Source: Ulota crispa (Eukaryota; Streptophyta; Bryopsida; Orthotrichales; Orthotrichaceae). From it: 64,000 bases of DNA. Shown piece by piece: positions 45,159 through 55,814 of the stretch. Position 1 is the first letter of the stretch, and every line of letters begins with the position of its first letter. The stretch covers positions 2,048,501-2,112,500 of the forward strand of contig OY987251.1 in NCBI GenBank assembly GCA_963920765.1. The letters are read 5' to 3'. Below the pieces are notes generated by a model, which saw nothing but the letters and a program-made list of their open reading frames with translations, ran no database searches and was not told the DNA's origin. A program made the translations under genes and the position numbers.

Positions 45159-47073
45159 TTTAAGATAAATCCCCACCAGCATTATTGTCATCATTCTTTG
45201 TCATGGTCAATTTCAACCACCGTAACCACAATTGATACATTAACTAAGACAAGTGGTAAGCATCACCATGCAATACCTTTGTAAAACACCCCAACCAATG
45301 CTATTTCACCTTCTGTGTTTTGAATGACATTGGATATGGATGACTGGAGAAAATTGCTGAGGGTATCCATGAAATTTTCCCAAGTTTTAACACCGTAGTA
45401 TTTTGTAAATGATCAACAACGTCGTTAGATGTGTTGCATGCCAACAATTTCGCAATTCTTAGAGCCATTTAGATTGTGATTGGACCTTAGATTTCACAGT
45501 AGTGCAAATAGTGGACTATGGAGGCACAAAGGTTGAATAGAAGACTCATATAGTCAAACCTTCTAGAAGATGATGTTGGCTTGTTTTGCTTTTAGTGATG
45601 ATTTGAACATTTATCTTTTGCAAAACTGAAAAATTTGCCGCTAATATGCGTTCTCAAAATGGGTGAAGCCAAGATAGTGTATGGTGAAAATTTGGAAAAA
45701 ATGAGCATTACTATTATGAATAGAGCATTGGATGAGGAAATTACCAAGAACAACAAAAACTATTTCTCAGTGCAATCTGAGCATGAGATATGGCCAATAG
45801 GTTGTTTCAGGGTACCTAAGGAGAATTACAAAGTGCTCAAATGGGTTTTGGAAAAAACCAAGATACCTTGTTTGACTGAAGCTCAAAATTCCGGGCAAGC
45901 TCTTGAAGTAGAAGGGATAGGTTCATTCTAGATTGACTGGCATTTAGCTTTAGACATGAAGACGATTAAAGCCCTTTATGGCTTAAGTAACGGAGCAAAT
46001 GCAAAGCGCTGCTACATATATTGCATGCAAGAGAAAACAAAAATTGCCATTAGAATAGAGACTGATGCTATTTTGGCACAGAAAAAAAGAACTCCTACTT
46101 GGAATGGAGGAGTGTTTGCTTCAAAATAAGCTCCAAATGAGTTTCTCTTAGCAGTTTTCCAAGTAGATGGAAACCAATAATCCCCATACCTTTAGAGAAA
46201 GTGCATATTTGCACTCTCCATGCCCTTAATCGGATTTGTGAGAAGATATTACACTTACATTTCCAAAATGTATGGACAACTCAAGACAAGAGGATTCAAA
46301 AGTTGGCAATTAAAGACATGGAAAGAATTTTATCCTCAACTGATATGCATAGTGGACAAGTGAAGATTTTCAAAGACCAAGATTTATCTAGTAAATAATT
46401 TAAAATACTAAGATCAATGATTTTTGCTTCTCCAATACAATTTAGTAAATTAGCATCAAATTTTTATTACAACCGGTATCTGGTTTAGCTCAATTCTAGC
46501 ACTATCAAAGCTGTTAATAAACTGTTGATTTGGTTCATTAATCTCAAGAAATGTTCTTCAAAACACTATTTGTCACTTCTTTACACTATTACTGTTCTTA
46601 GTCAATTGAGGATGGACCTATCATATTCCCTTTGAGTTCATATCTCATGCAATCTCATGCAATCTTAGGTAATGCAAACAACGTTCCAAATAAGCCATCT
46701 CTAAATGGCGTTCATACAAATAAGTTGTTTAAAGAATCAACTCTACCTTCTATATCTAATTGAATATGGAAAGACATAGTGATGGCTGAAAGAAATGGAG
46801 CTGCTGATGGGACAATTTGCCATGATTGAATGACTTGTTGGGCTGCCCTCAAGAAATTATTGCCATATTTTACAAGATTGACATTAACAAAGGATCAATG
46901 TACATCATTTAAGAACCTTGCACATGAATTTGGTCAACTATTTCTGAAGGTGTATGGAGAACATCATGTCACCCATTATCTAGTAAGTTGAGAGCTAGCT
47001 AGTTGTCACCCCTTTTGCTTCTCATTGCAATGTTGAGCTAACTTGTTCTTGAAGGCATTATATAGAGAGCACC

Positions 47074-47317
47074 ATATAAGGTAAGTTGGGAAAATGGAGG
47101 GACCATTTTGTATTCCACCTTAATCTTACATACAATAAATGTAGGCATAGCTATAGCTCAAAGTTGTAATTATTTGAGAGCCTTGGAAACAATCAGTGAG
47201 ACTTCACTAATGTACAAGAAAATGTATACTTGTTTTTTTGTAATATGCTAAATTTTACACAATGACAAAAATAGTGAAGGTTCCAAAATGTACCATTTTT
47301 CCCAATTTACCTAATAT
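47074..47317. mobile_element. 244-bp MITE in the transposase-like pseudogene
   Basis: Left ATATAAGGTAAGTTGGGAAA and complement of right ATATTAGGTAAATTGGGAAA are inverted ends of about 25 bp. Subterminal GGACCATTTTGTATTCCACC matches the nested element at 28256-28503. The disrupted frame resumes downstream near 47420. Confidence 0.78.
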
Positions 47318-48049
47318 GATGTTAGAGATAGAATTCTTGGTTTACTACTCTAAGCTATTAAAATGTCTTGGAACTAACCTTTGATTTTATGTGAAATTGT
47401 CTTTTAGCATGTTTTCATAAAACATGAGGTGGTTTGTGGATAAATATAGTTTGCTTTCCATTTGGAGCTGCCAGGGGATGGAATTTTTGCATCATGCGGC
47501 TAAGGTAGTGTATCATTGTCACACAGCTCATGGTGGGTCCATAAACAAAAAGAAACCTTTCTTGCAAACTTACCAACACTAGTTTAGGATTATACAACAC
47601 AGATTTAGGAATATGAACATGAAAGACAAAGAAGCTCTGGTTGACAAAGGAACTACAGAAGAAATAGTTCGTAAGCGGAGAGAGAGTTCTATAAATTCAA
47701 GCGCATTTGCTCACGCAACTGAATGGATTGCAAAATGCAATAGAGTGGGAAGTCGTTGGGTTCCTAGATCTTCAAACAACAAAGACGTCAACAATAGTGA
47801 AGAAGACTTTGAAATGGAGATATCAAATACAATATAGTAATTTTGTCTACAACTTACCTTTGGTATGCTATGGTCACTCTCCAATAACTTGTGATACTTT
47901 TGGAGGTATTACATCTCTTAGAGTCTTTTTCTTCTCATTTTGTGTACTGACCTGTGGTAGATAAAGAAGCTAAGTCAATACTAGTTCCTATTAGTCAACT
48001 TTAAAAGAACTCGATTCAATTTTAAGTAGAGTAAAATTACCCTCTCTCT

Positions 48050-48736
48050 TGTGCGACCCCCTTCATAGATGTACATTCAAAAGTTGTCATGATCAATGTA
48101 GGAGCCAAAGATAATTTTGATTTCTTCTCGTACACTTGACAATGTCCAATCTAACCCCACTTCTAATTCATGTGCTTCAGGATGCAACTCTGATAATACA
48201 CAGAGGACCTTAACCATTTCATGGTGTTGTACCTATTCTATAGATTCCCAGACTAAACCATGAATGTAACGTAGGCGATTATACTCAAAATTCAAGTATA
48301 ATGTTGACCTCCCGATATGATATTGGAAAACTACTCTTGCGCAATCAATTATGCATTTGATTTGATATGCTCCATCACATATATTTAAATCCCATCCATC
48401 ATCTAATAGAGAATGAGAGTCATCTTTTGTCAAACTCTTGAACACAAAGAATGTAGTAGTCTTATGAAGTTTTGCTGATGTGAACAAATCCACCATTACA
48501 TGTGTTGGTAAAAACCAACGCAAATGGGTGATTCTAGAGCCTACATTTGGTTTCTTAGCACTCTGAATATTGGTCCTAATGCAAGCTCTGAATGATTCAC
48601 TTGTCATCATGTCAAGTAGAGGCCATTCTGGGTCTTGGAAACTAGGGAGAGGAATATGTTCTAGTTGTCCATAAGGAGAATGACCACTTGGAGGACAGTA
48701 ACACGAGTTGTAAAAATAGATACCAATGTTGCACAA
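48050..48736 (-). pseudogene. Unrecognised conserved-looking reading frame
   Basis: The 167-codon frame 48736-48233 reads like a real protein: FQDPEWPLLDMMTSESFRAC, KKPNVGSRITHLRWFLPTHV, KTTTFFVFKSLTKDDSHSLL, then YQIKCIIDCARVVFQYHIGR and YIHGLVWESIE. After a TAG at 48233 the same frame continues with HHEMVKVLCVLSELHPEAHE and DWTLSSVREEIKIIFGSYID to about 48080. The composition and the continuation past one stop suggest a degraded exon of a larger protein. I do not recognise the family. It may belong to the same transposon as the preceding pseudogene, on the other strand. Confidence 0.5.
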
Positions 48737-48739
48737 ATC

Positions 48740-49511
48740 TTTGTGTGTCTGATTTCCTTGTTGTGCCTCACCAATGGCTGCATGCTATATGTAAATTATG
48801 TCTTTAATTGCTCTAAAATCTATCCAATCCTCCGTTTTAGAAAATTACACGTCTATTGTCAATCAACACAAAAGATTTAGAAGATTATCAACTTATCAGT
48901 GTTATGAGATCTTGGATTAAGACTTGAAATTAGGGTATTGCTCTGATCAATCTTCTAATATATATACCTTGGGGGGTGCACTCTTTGTATTTTTTGTGTA
49001 TCATGTGCAGCAACGGGATATTATTTAGGGGGCTAATTACCTATGAGCTAGGAATAAAATGGTCTCTTTAATTACTTAATTTTTGAAAGTGGCCTATATG
49101 TTGGTACTCTTCCATTATTTATAATGCTCATGTCAATGGAATTTTTGGTACACTATCTTCTTTATAATGAAAAAAATCAAATTCAAAAGCAAAATTTAAG
49201 ATAGAAATGATTAGCTAAAAAGAAGTCCAATAACTTATATGACATTTATTTTTTCATGGGTTTAGGGCACGAGGATGTTTGGAGGAGTTCAAGTCCAAAA
49301 AAATGGATACATGTCTTCAATTATCTAGGGTTTTAGGGTTTAGCACCGTGATAGCACAAGAAAGTACTTATCCTCTTGTTGGCACTTAAAAATGACTTAA
49401 AACACCAAGAAGATGACTTGTTTTTGTTCCATAGGGATTTAGTTTGTAGATCCTAAAGATGATTGGAACAGGATGAGGAAATCCGATTTCTAATTTGCAA
49501 ACAATCACAAA

Positions 49512-49546
<35 letters not shown>

Positions 49547-50610
49547 CGAGTAACTAGGAGTTTTTTGATCAAGAGATCTGATTTCCCAATTACATCCTCC
49601 TATTCTAATTGACAATTAGGACTTTTGGAAGGTGTATCCAATCCTTGTTCCTCTTCCTCATCAAGATACCAAACAATTAACACATTACAAAAGTTTAGCC
49701 TCTATAACAGAGGGTTCTGCAGTTGGATTAAGGAAGGCAGCGTGAGTTCCTAACCTTCAAGAGTTTATAGTGAATGAAGTATCACTAAACAAAACAACAA
49801 AGAACACAAAGAAAATAGGGTGCAATTACTTCCTCACAGCCAATCCGGAAGTGATTCCAAATAGACAAGTGATGCAAAAAACCCCTACAATCCCAAAAGT
49901 ACTACAACGATAGACTCTCTCTTTCTCAATTTTGATTGCTAAGATGGTAACCGGATAATTAGTGGATCTTTATTCTTTTGCTCACAATCACTCTTGATGG
50001 TAGTGGAACCTCTCAAGCCATTGACTAGCATGCCTTGGGATTGCTATCCAAATTGCCCTAGTCTAAGGGTGGTTATTCCTCACAGAAATATCTGGATCAT
50101 AAGCCCAAACAAAGACTACCTTCTAGTACACACAATTTTCCAACCACCTTGACTTGCCTCCCAAAAATTGGATCAGACAAGATCCGGAGGTTTCTTCTAT
50201 TCCTCTTCCCCAAACACTCACATTCCCATGCACAAAACACCAAGTGATCAATTCAGAGTTCTATGATAGAAAACTTTGCTTGCATTAAGAGAATCAAAAA
50301 TATACAATTGCCAGAGGCAACCAAATTTAGTTTTACCTCTAAAAGCTAAAACCTAAAAAAAACCTTAAAAGATCTCCTTCCGGAAAGCTACCAACCAAAG
50401 AATGACACATTACATTCCTTGATCCAAAAAGTGGTGGTTCTCCCTTCCTCTCGCAAAGCTCAGATGATAGCAAATCTCAAATCCTAAAATTCCGGATCCG
50501 TGTTTCTAGGTTCATTTAATCAAGAAGCAACTACTCCTTACTTTCTAAAGTAAATAAAATTTATTTTATTTATCCTAGTACTACTATCATTACTACTACA
50601 GTATTACTAG
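48740..50610. other. Non-coding region with a (CA)n repeat
   Basis: Contains (CA)15 at 49513-49542. From about 49600 GC content rises slightly and the style resembles the following retroelement-like region. No gene is supported. Confidence 0.45.
49513..49542. repeat. (CA)n microsatellite
   Basis: Fifteen perfect CA repeats. Confidence 0.97.
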
Positions 50611-50611
50611 G

Positions 50612-52420
50612 CATCCTTCCTCTTCTTCAAAGCAACGGGCACCTCCTTCCAGGTGAGTCGCTTCTTGCTAGCTAGAGCGCGGGTTACCTTTGCGATTTTC
50701 CCTTTCTTCTAGCTAGGCTTCTTCCTCCCCATTTGTGACATGGCCATCGCCTCAAGATCGGAATCTCCAAATTTTTCTTGTGACTCTCTGGAATGACTCT
50801 CGCTTTTTGTGCTAGAGGTGGATGGTTTGTCATCTAAGTTGATTTATTGGGGAGTTCAACTTGCGACGATGCTTCTCTATTGTCTTCCTCTTCATCGAAC
50901 TTGATACTTTAGCTGGGCCTCCATTGTCAAGTGTTGTCCAAGTCTGGCTTCGAGTCCGAGATCCGGGTGTTGACTCTTCTTTTGATCCAAAGTCAACCTT
51001 ATAAAGAAGTCAAGAGAACGTGGAGTTCTAACCTCCTTGGCTTCCTTCTTCTTAGTGGGACAAGGCGATGGAGGGGGAGGGGTTTTTTTAGCAGGGGTAG
51101 CCTCTTGGGCCTTTCCAGATCCTTCCCCTCCTTCTGGTCTAACCTTGAGGCCTTGCAGGATATCCCTCATCTGCTGCAGGGTCGACTCCATCATTTCTGC
51201 ATACTCCTCCAAGACCCCAACCAGCTTTGGCACCAGCTGTAGTCATTCTTTCAGGACTTTAGCATCAAACAATTTGGCCTTATTTACCATGTCACCCAGA
51301 ATCACCACAAAACTTTGGAGACTGGTAATATCACGGAATGCCTTGTCTGCCAATTTGTCTTCTTTTGCATCCTGCCTCAGCTAGGCCCAAAGGTCAATTA
51401 CCTGTCCGGATAATCTCTCACTCTCTAATTTGTTGGCCCTCTTAAGCTGTCAGAAACCTTCACTTTATTGAATATTTTGTGAGGGTGAAAGACCCCTACC
51501 AGCGCACATACCTTATTGAGTAATTCTTGGTCAAGCATGAACCTCACCTAATGCTCTTCCAATTGAGCCATAACCCCAGCAAAGGGTTGGGTGACTTGGG
51601 ATACCTTGGGTTCCTTCTTCTTTGGTTGGTCTATCCTTCTGGTTTCTTCAACCGGCTCCTTACCCTTCCCCATTGCTCCCCTCTTTCTCTCTTGCTCTGA
51701 GATTTCCTCATTCTTCTCCTCCTCAAGTTCTTCTTCCGAATCCGCCTCCAAAACCAAGTCATGCTTTAGTATTACTAAAGCAAACCTGTAAGCTATCCTC
51801 TTGATCTTCCCTAATAAATCCAAGGGATGATACAGATGGTATAGAAAGGGGCTAAACCCGGAGGCTTTGATATTTCCTAATGATCTAGTCATCTTCACAA
51901 CTAGGTCCCGAAACACTATACCCAAATTTATTGGCCAATCCCCCATCAATGGAATAGATGGTATTGGCGAGAGTGAAGGTCAAATAAGCCGGATGTTTCA
52001 GGAGCAAAATGAGGATTAGGTACTCAAGCAATCTCCTCTCACAAGGACTCTTAGCATTTGCAACTTGAGTAGCCATTCTTTGAGTGAGGTCCGGTGGTGA
52101 ATTTACTTGTGCCAAAGTCATTGATTCAAGATGCCAACCTTTCTTGGATGGGATCAAAATGGTAAACTGTGCACTAGTCTTCTATCAAACTCCACAAAGC
52201 CAATTGAGCTCGCTATGTGCCATCCCACTGACTTTGCGGCTCCTCCAGCAATTCCCGCACCATGTCCTTGTCTTTGAACAGCCATAGCATCTCCAACAAT
52301 CCTTGACAGCCCATCTATCGCAAATCCTCCTCCAGTATCATCTGTTTGTTATACTCCTTGGGTACACCTGGCATCATAAACCTGAGAGCTACATGCACTG
52401 CTTCCTTCTCTTTCCCCATC
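50612..52420 (-). pseudogene. Gag-like or retroelement-associated protein, decayed
   Basis: The minus-strand frame starts MGKEKEAVHVALRFMMPGVP at about 52418. It continues with LLEMLWLFKDKDMVRELLEE, then in another frame GWHLESMTLAQVNSPPDLTQ and LGNIKASGFSPFLYHLYHPL. It ends in charged stretches (EADSEEELEEEKNEE, TPAKKTPPPPSPCPTKKKEA) and a basic tail before a TAG near 50612. Higher GC than the surroundings, an acidic/basic low-complexity C-terminus and the neighbouring integrase suggest a gag-type polyprotein or a retroelement accessory ORF. I see no CCHC zinc knuckle, so gag is not proven. Several stops and frameshifts are present. Confidence 0.45.
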
Positions 52421-53185
52421 GTTCTAGAATCATTGCAGTCCAGAAACTAACGGAGACTATAACAATGTTACAACTAAGCTCTGACAGTGCTCTAAACTAT
52501 CTCAAAACTATCCCTAGGCAAGAAAAGGAGAGTGAGGGCAAGAAGGTAAGTGAGGAGCATGTTTGTTGTTCCCTCCTAATCTCAATCTTGGCAGTTGATT
52601 AGATTGTTGTAGCCGTTGGCAGTTGATGATTAGGAGTTTAAACGCCCTTCTCTGAAGCGCCGTTTTGTGATGTGATGGAAATCGTTGGAGTACCAAGCCA
52701 ATCCTAATACTGGTTGCAATACTGCCTCTATGGATTCTTGGACCGCCCGATACCAGCACCGCTATCGGAAACTACTCCATCTGGATTCAGGGGTGAATCC
52801 AGGACTCTTATCCGACTTAAAGGAGGACATGTGATACCTCTTCTTAACTAGTTTATCTAATCCAAGATTATTATATTGTGCCAACCATTCATTTCAACCA
52901 TTTTCATGTTTCTGGTTAAGAAAACAACAAATTTTTGGCTAGAAAGGATTGATCTACCTGGATAATACTATAACATGTATATTTACTACATTCTAGATTG
53001 TCACATTACCCCATTTTCACATGTGAGCGTCCTCGCAAACACTAAGGAGTAGGAGGAATTCTAGGTATGTAAAATAACAAAAAGGGTCTTCAAATATATG
53101 TTTATACCACATATATAAATACATATATATATATATACATGTATATATATGTATATATATATACATATGTATTTAAAAGCTGTTG
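52421..53185. other. Possible long terminal repeat region between integrase and gag-like relics
   Basis: In minus-strand order this lies after the integrase end and before the gag-like start, the position of an LTR shared by tandem elements. GCTGGTATCGGGCGGTCC near 52745-52760 (in complement) could be a primer-binding site. I cannot define LTR borders. A TA/TATG-rich microsatellite occupies 53109-53170. Confidence 0.35.
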
Positions 53186-54060
53186 TCATACGGCTCCGTA
53201 TTTGTTCCGGATAAAGATTCTGGCACATATCGTTTAATCCGAGAGCCGTTCACTTTGGTATCTAACCACAACCCTTCAAGGTCTTGGAGCTAAAGGAAAC
53301 CATTAGGGAAGATATAAACCACTTTACAAGGCCCCATCCATCTGGTGTGTAACTTATCAAGGAAATCTTCATGACGGTTGTCATAAAACAAAACAAATCC
53401 TCCTTCTTCTATTCCTGAACTCTTGGGTATTTTTGCATCAAAATTTTCCTTCCTCTGTCCTTGAATTACAGTAGTTTGCTCCAATGCATCTCCACGAGCT
53501 TCCTCCAGATCCTCAATTGCCAGTAACCGGAACTTCATCTTTGGATCAGGAATACTACTATTGGTTGCCATAACTTGGAGAGTCTCTACCTCCATCTCGA
53601 TTTTGTTTAATGCTTCTTGTCCAAATACTAGAAAGAATGGAGTCTTCTCGGTAGTATTCTTCTCTAATGTGTTGTAGGCATGGATTGCTAAAGGTAGTTT
53701 TTGATCCTAATCAATCTTGTGAGCTGAAGCCATCTTGTTTAAGACTTTCCCAAAAATCCCGTTGGCTCTCTTAGTTGATCCATTGGCCATTGGGTTATAA
53801 GGAGTTGTCTTCTGGTGCTTAATTAGGTAGGTAGAGGTGATGTTACTTATAATATCATTAGAAAAATGAATCCCTCTATCACTCACCAACTCTAATGGGT
53901 GTCCATATTGCATCATGATCTGTTCAAACAGGAAACCGGTAGCTGTGGGAGCATCATTTCTCCTTGTGGCTCTAGTCTCCACCCACTTGGTGGCATAATC
54001 CGTGGCCAGGATAATATTTTTCCGGGCACTGGCCAAATTAATAAGCTCAAAAAAATCTAA
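53186..54060 (-). pseudogene. Ty3/gypsy retrotransposon integrase fragment
   Basis: The minus strand reads LDFFELINLASARKNIILAT, then DYATKWVETRATRRNDAPTA, HPLELVSDRGIHFSND and TTPYNPMANGSTKRANGIFG: the D, D and E positions of an integrase core, with the usual AN(G)xxERANG region altered to STKRANG. After a TAG at about 53707 it continues LPLAIHAYNTLEKNTTEKTP, then RKENFDAKIPKSSGIEEGGF and LHTRWMGPCKVVYIFPNG, a gypsy-type C-terminal domain, and a TAG at 53291 before LQDLEGLWLDTKVNGSRIKR. The zinc-binding N-terminus, reverse transcriptase and protease are missing. The coding sequence ends abruptly at 54061, where a Mutator-like terminus starts. Confidence 0.88.
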
Positions 54061-54061
54061 T

Positions 54062-54115
54062 GATGCTAGAGTGTGAGCAGGGAGCAATAAGCGTTGAGCG
54101 TTGAGCAGTGTGCAG
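54062..54115 (+). repeat. Left terminal repeat of the 5.1-kb Mutator-like element
   Basis: GATGCTAGAGTGTGAGCAGG followed by GAGCAATAAGC, GTTGAGC twice and AGTGTGC. It aligns base for base with the complement of the end at 59153 at most of about 50 positions. Confidence 0.75.
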
Positions 54116-55185
54116 TTGGATTTGAGTAGTGAAAATTCATGTCTTACTAAAAATAACATATTTCAGAGCATTATTAAGTGAATTTGGGCCAAAAATAGTA
54201 GTGGATAAATTATTAAAATGGAAAGATTATTAAATAAAATTGGAAGAAGAGAGCTTTCATGAACTCATCCAATGTTCAAATAAGGTCACTAAAGGTAGAA
54301 ATGGTAGAAACTATACTTTATGCACATGAAAGAAACTTTGAACCACATGAAAAATAAATTTCAATCATTCATGATAAAAAACATTCATCCAATCATCCAT
54401 CCAAGTATCATCTAAGTACCATCCAATGAATGAGATTCTGACGCAAATTTTGGATACAAAATGAATAGGCGTGCAAAAATATGAAATTAAGATAACCTCT
54501 TCAGCTTCCAAAGAGACTTCAAGCTATGATATACTAATGTTTACAAATTCACTTGCACACTACAAACTTCCTCTTCAGAACCAATAAGATCTCACATAAG
54601 CTACCATGTGAATTGTCGACGGCTAAACAACTAGATGTATATGCAGATTTTTGAATTTTAGGTGGCCTTTATGGATTTTGAAAAGGCTGCAGGCTATGAA
54701 AAACTCACATTTACAAATTTGTTGGCACATATTATACCCCCTCTTTGGTTCCAAAGAGGTATCAAGGGAGTTGCCATGAGATTTTTCAAAAACTAAAAAG
54801 TTGAATTAGTAAATATATATATATGATACAATGACAACCTCCACAAACTCAAAGGAAGCTTTAACCATAACAAACTCATGCTTTCAAATTCCGGTCCTCC
54901 ATTTTAAAATCTAGTAGGTCACAAAAAGACAAAATTGCAATTTGTAAAAAACAAAAATTAAACTAACAACCTTAAGAACAATGCATACGAAGCCTCCTAA
55001 GAATCCCAAAGAAGCTTGGGCCTACAAGATAAGTTTGTTTGACTAAGAATATGGTCAATTGATTACTCCAAATGTGCTTTTGGTATTCCTTGACAAAAAC
55101 AATGATACAGAGCAATAACTATAACTACTTATGCACATTAAAAATACAAATTGAAAAACAATATTGATTTGCAACAATTAGTGCT

Positions 55186-55221
<36 letters not shown>

Positions 55222-55814
55222 TATTATGTATTTTAATTTTATGATGTGACTATGCAGTCAAGGCTCCTTTGCAATCTAAATTGAGAAATCTAATATAGTG
55301 AATTTTTTTGGTCTCTTATTGCAATCTAATACAATTCCGTATCATGCAAAACACTAATTCACTCTATATACAATTATGACTAATTATCCCAATGAACAAT
55401 ACTCCTTAATTGTCACTTCCTTAAATCTCTTAAACCTTGCATAAACAAGGACAATTTAGCACCATAGAAATCATGGTTCATTTAAAAAACTCTCTATAGT
55501 ATTTTTGGCAATTCTATATGAACAATTTGAAATGCTAGATTAAACTTTGAGCCTTCTACTTTAGGTGGCTTTTACGACTCATTTCTAAACAACAAAATAG
55601 TATCCTAGAACTCTACTACACGTTAGATTGATTCCTAGTTCCACTAAGCTAAGTTTTCACAAGCTAAAGAATTCACACAATAAAGGCAACTTGGAACCTA
55701 GACAGAGTTCTAACCATTATTGTCAATGTTGTAACTTTCTAAAACACTCGAAGTTTATAATGTTCACCTTAAAGTTTCCAAGTTCAATAAATGTCAAAGA
55801 AGCCAAGCTTGACC
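54116..55814. other. Interior of the Mutator-like element, no gene seen
   Basis: AT-rich sequence with a (TA)n microsatellite at 55191-55218. The phrase TTGGC-CATTATA with TGGTTCCAAAGAG near 54720-54750 and similar words near 54570 hint at old duplications. No coding region is supported. Confidence 0.4.

Larger units (their letters stand above)
43370..47837 (+). pseudogene. Transposase-like pseudogene with N-terminal coiled coil
   Basis: The plus-strand coding relic starts near 43370. It contains LWLDSSLYPIDPIFGKRPRI, a long heptad-like helix (about 43700-44060), a stop at 44074, and further stretches LNLPIIKPVGIKVANQYLAK and DGYNRMFKTFKGGL. From 45635 it holds WPIGCFRVPKENYKVLKWVL, then after a stop WHLALDMKTIKALYGLSNGA with a CYIYC, HICTLHALNRICEK (46200-46245), LTKDQCTSFKNLAHEFGQLF (about 46900) and GMEFLHHAAKVVYHCHTAHG (about 47475). 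The D-containing WHLALDMK and the LHALNR and late E/H elements look like a DDE-type transposase core of a family I know only as hypothetical proteins in plants and animals. Stops and at least two MITEs (44851-45158, 47074-47317) interrupt it. Function is inferred. Confidence 0.55.

Noticed and set aside
52800-52850. Plus-strand polypurine tract and LTR start (AAAGGAGGACATGTGATACC)
   Set aside because: It looks like a retrotransposon 3' end, but the coding relics around it are on the minus strand and no matching LTR pair was found.
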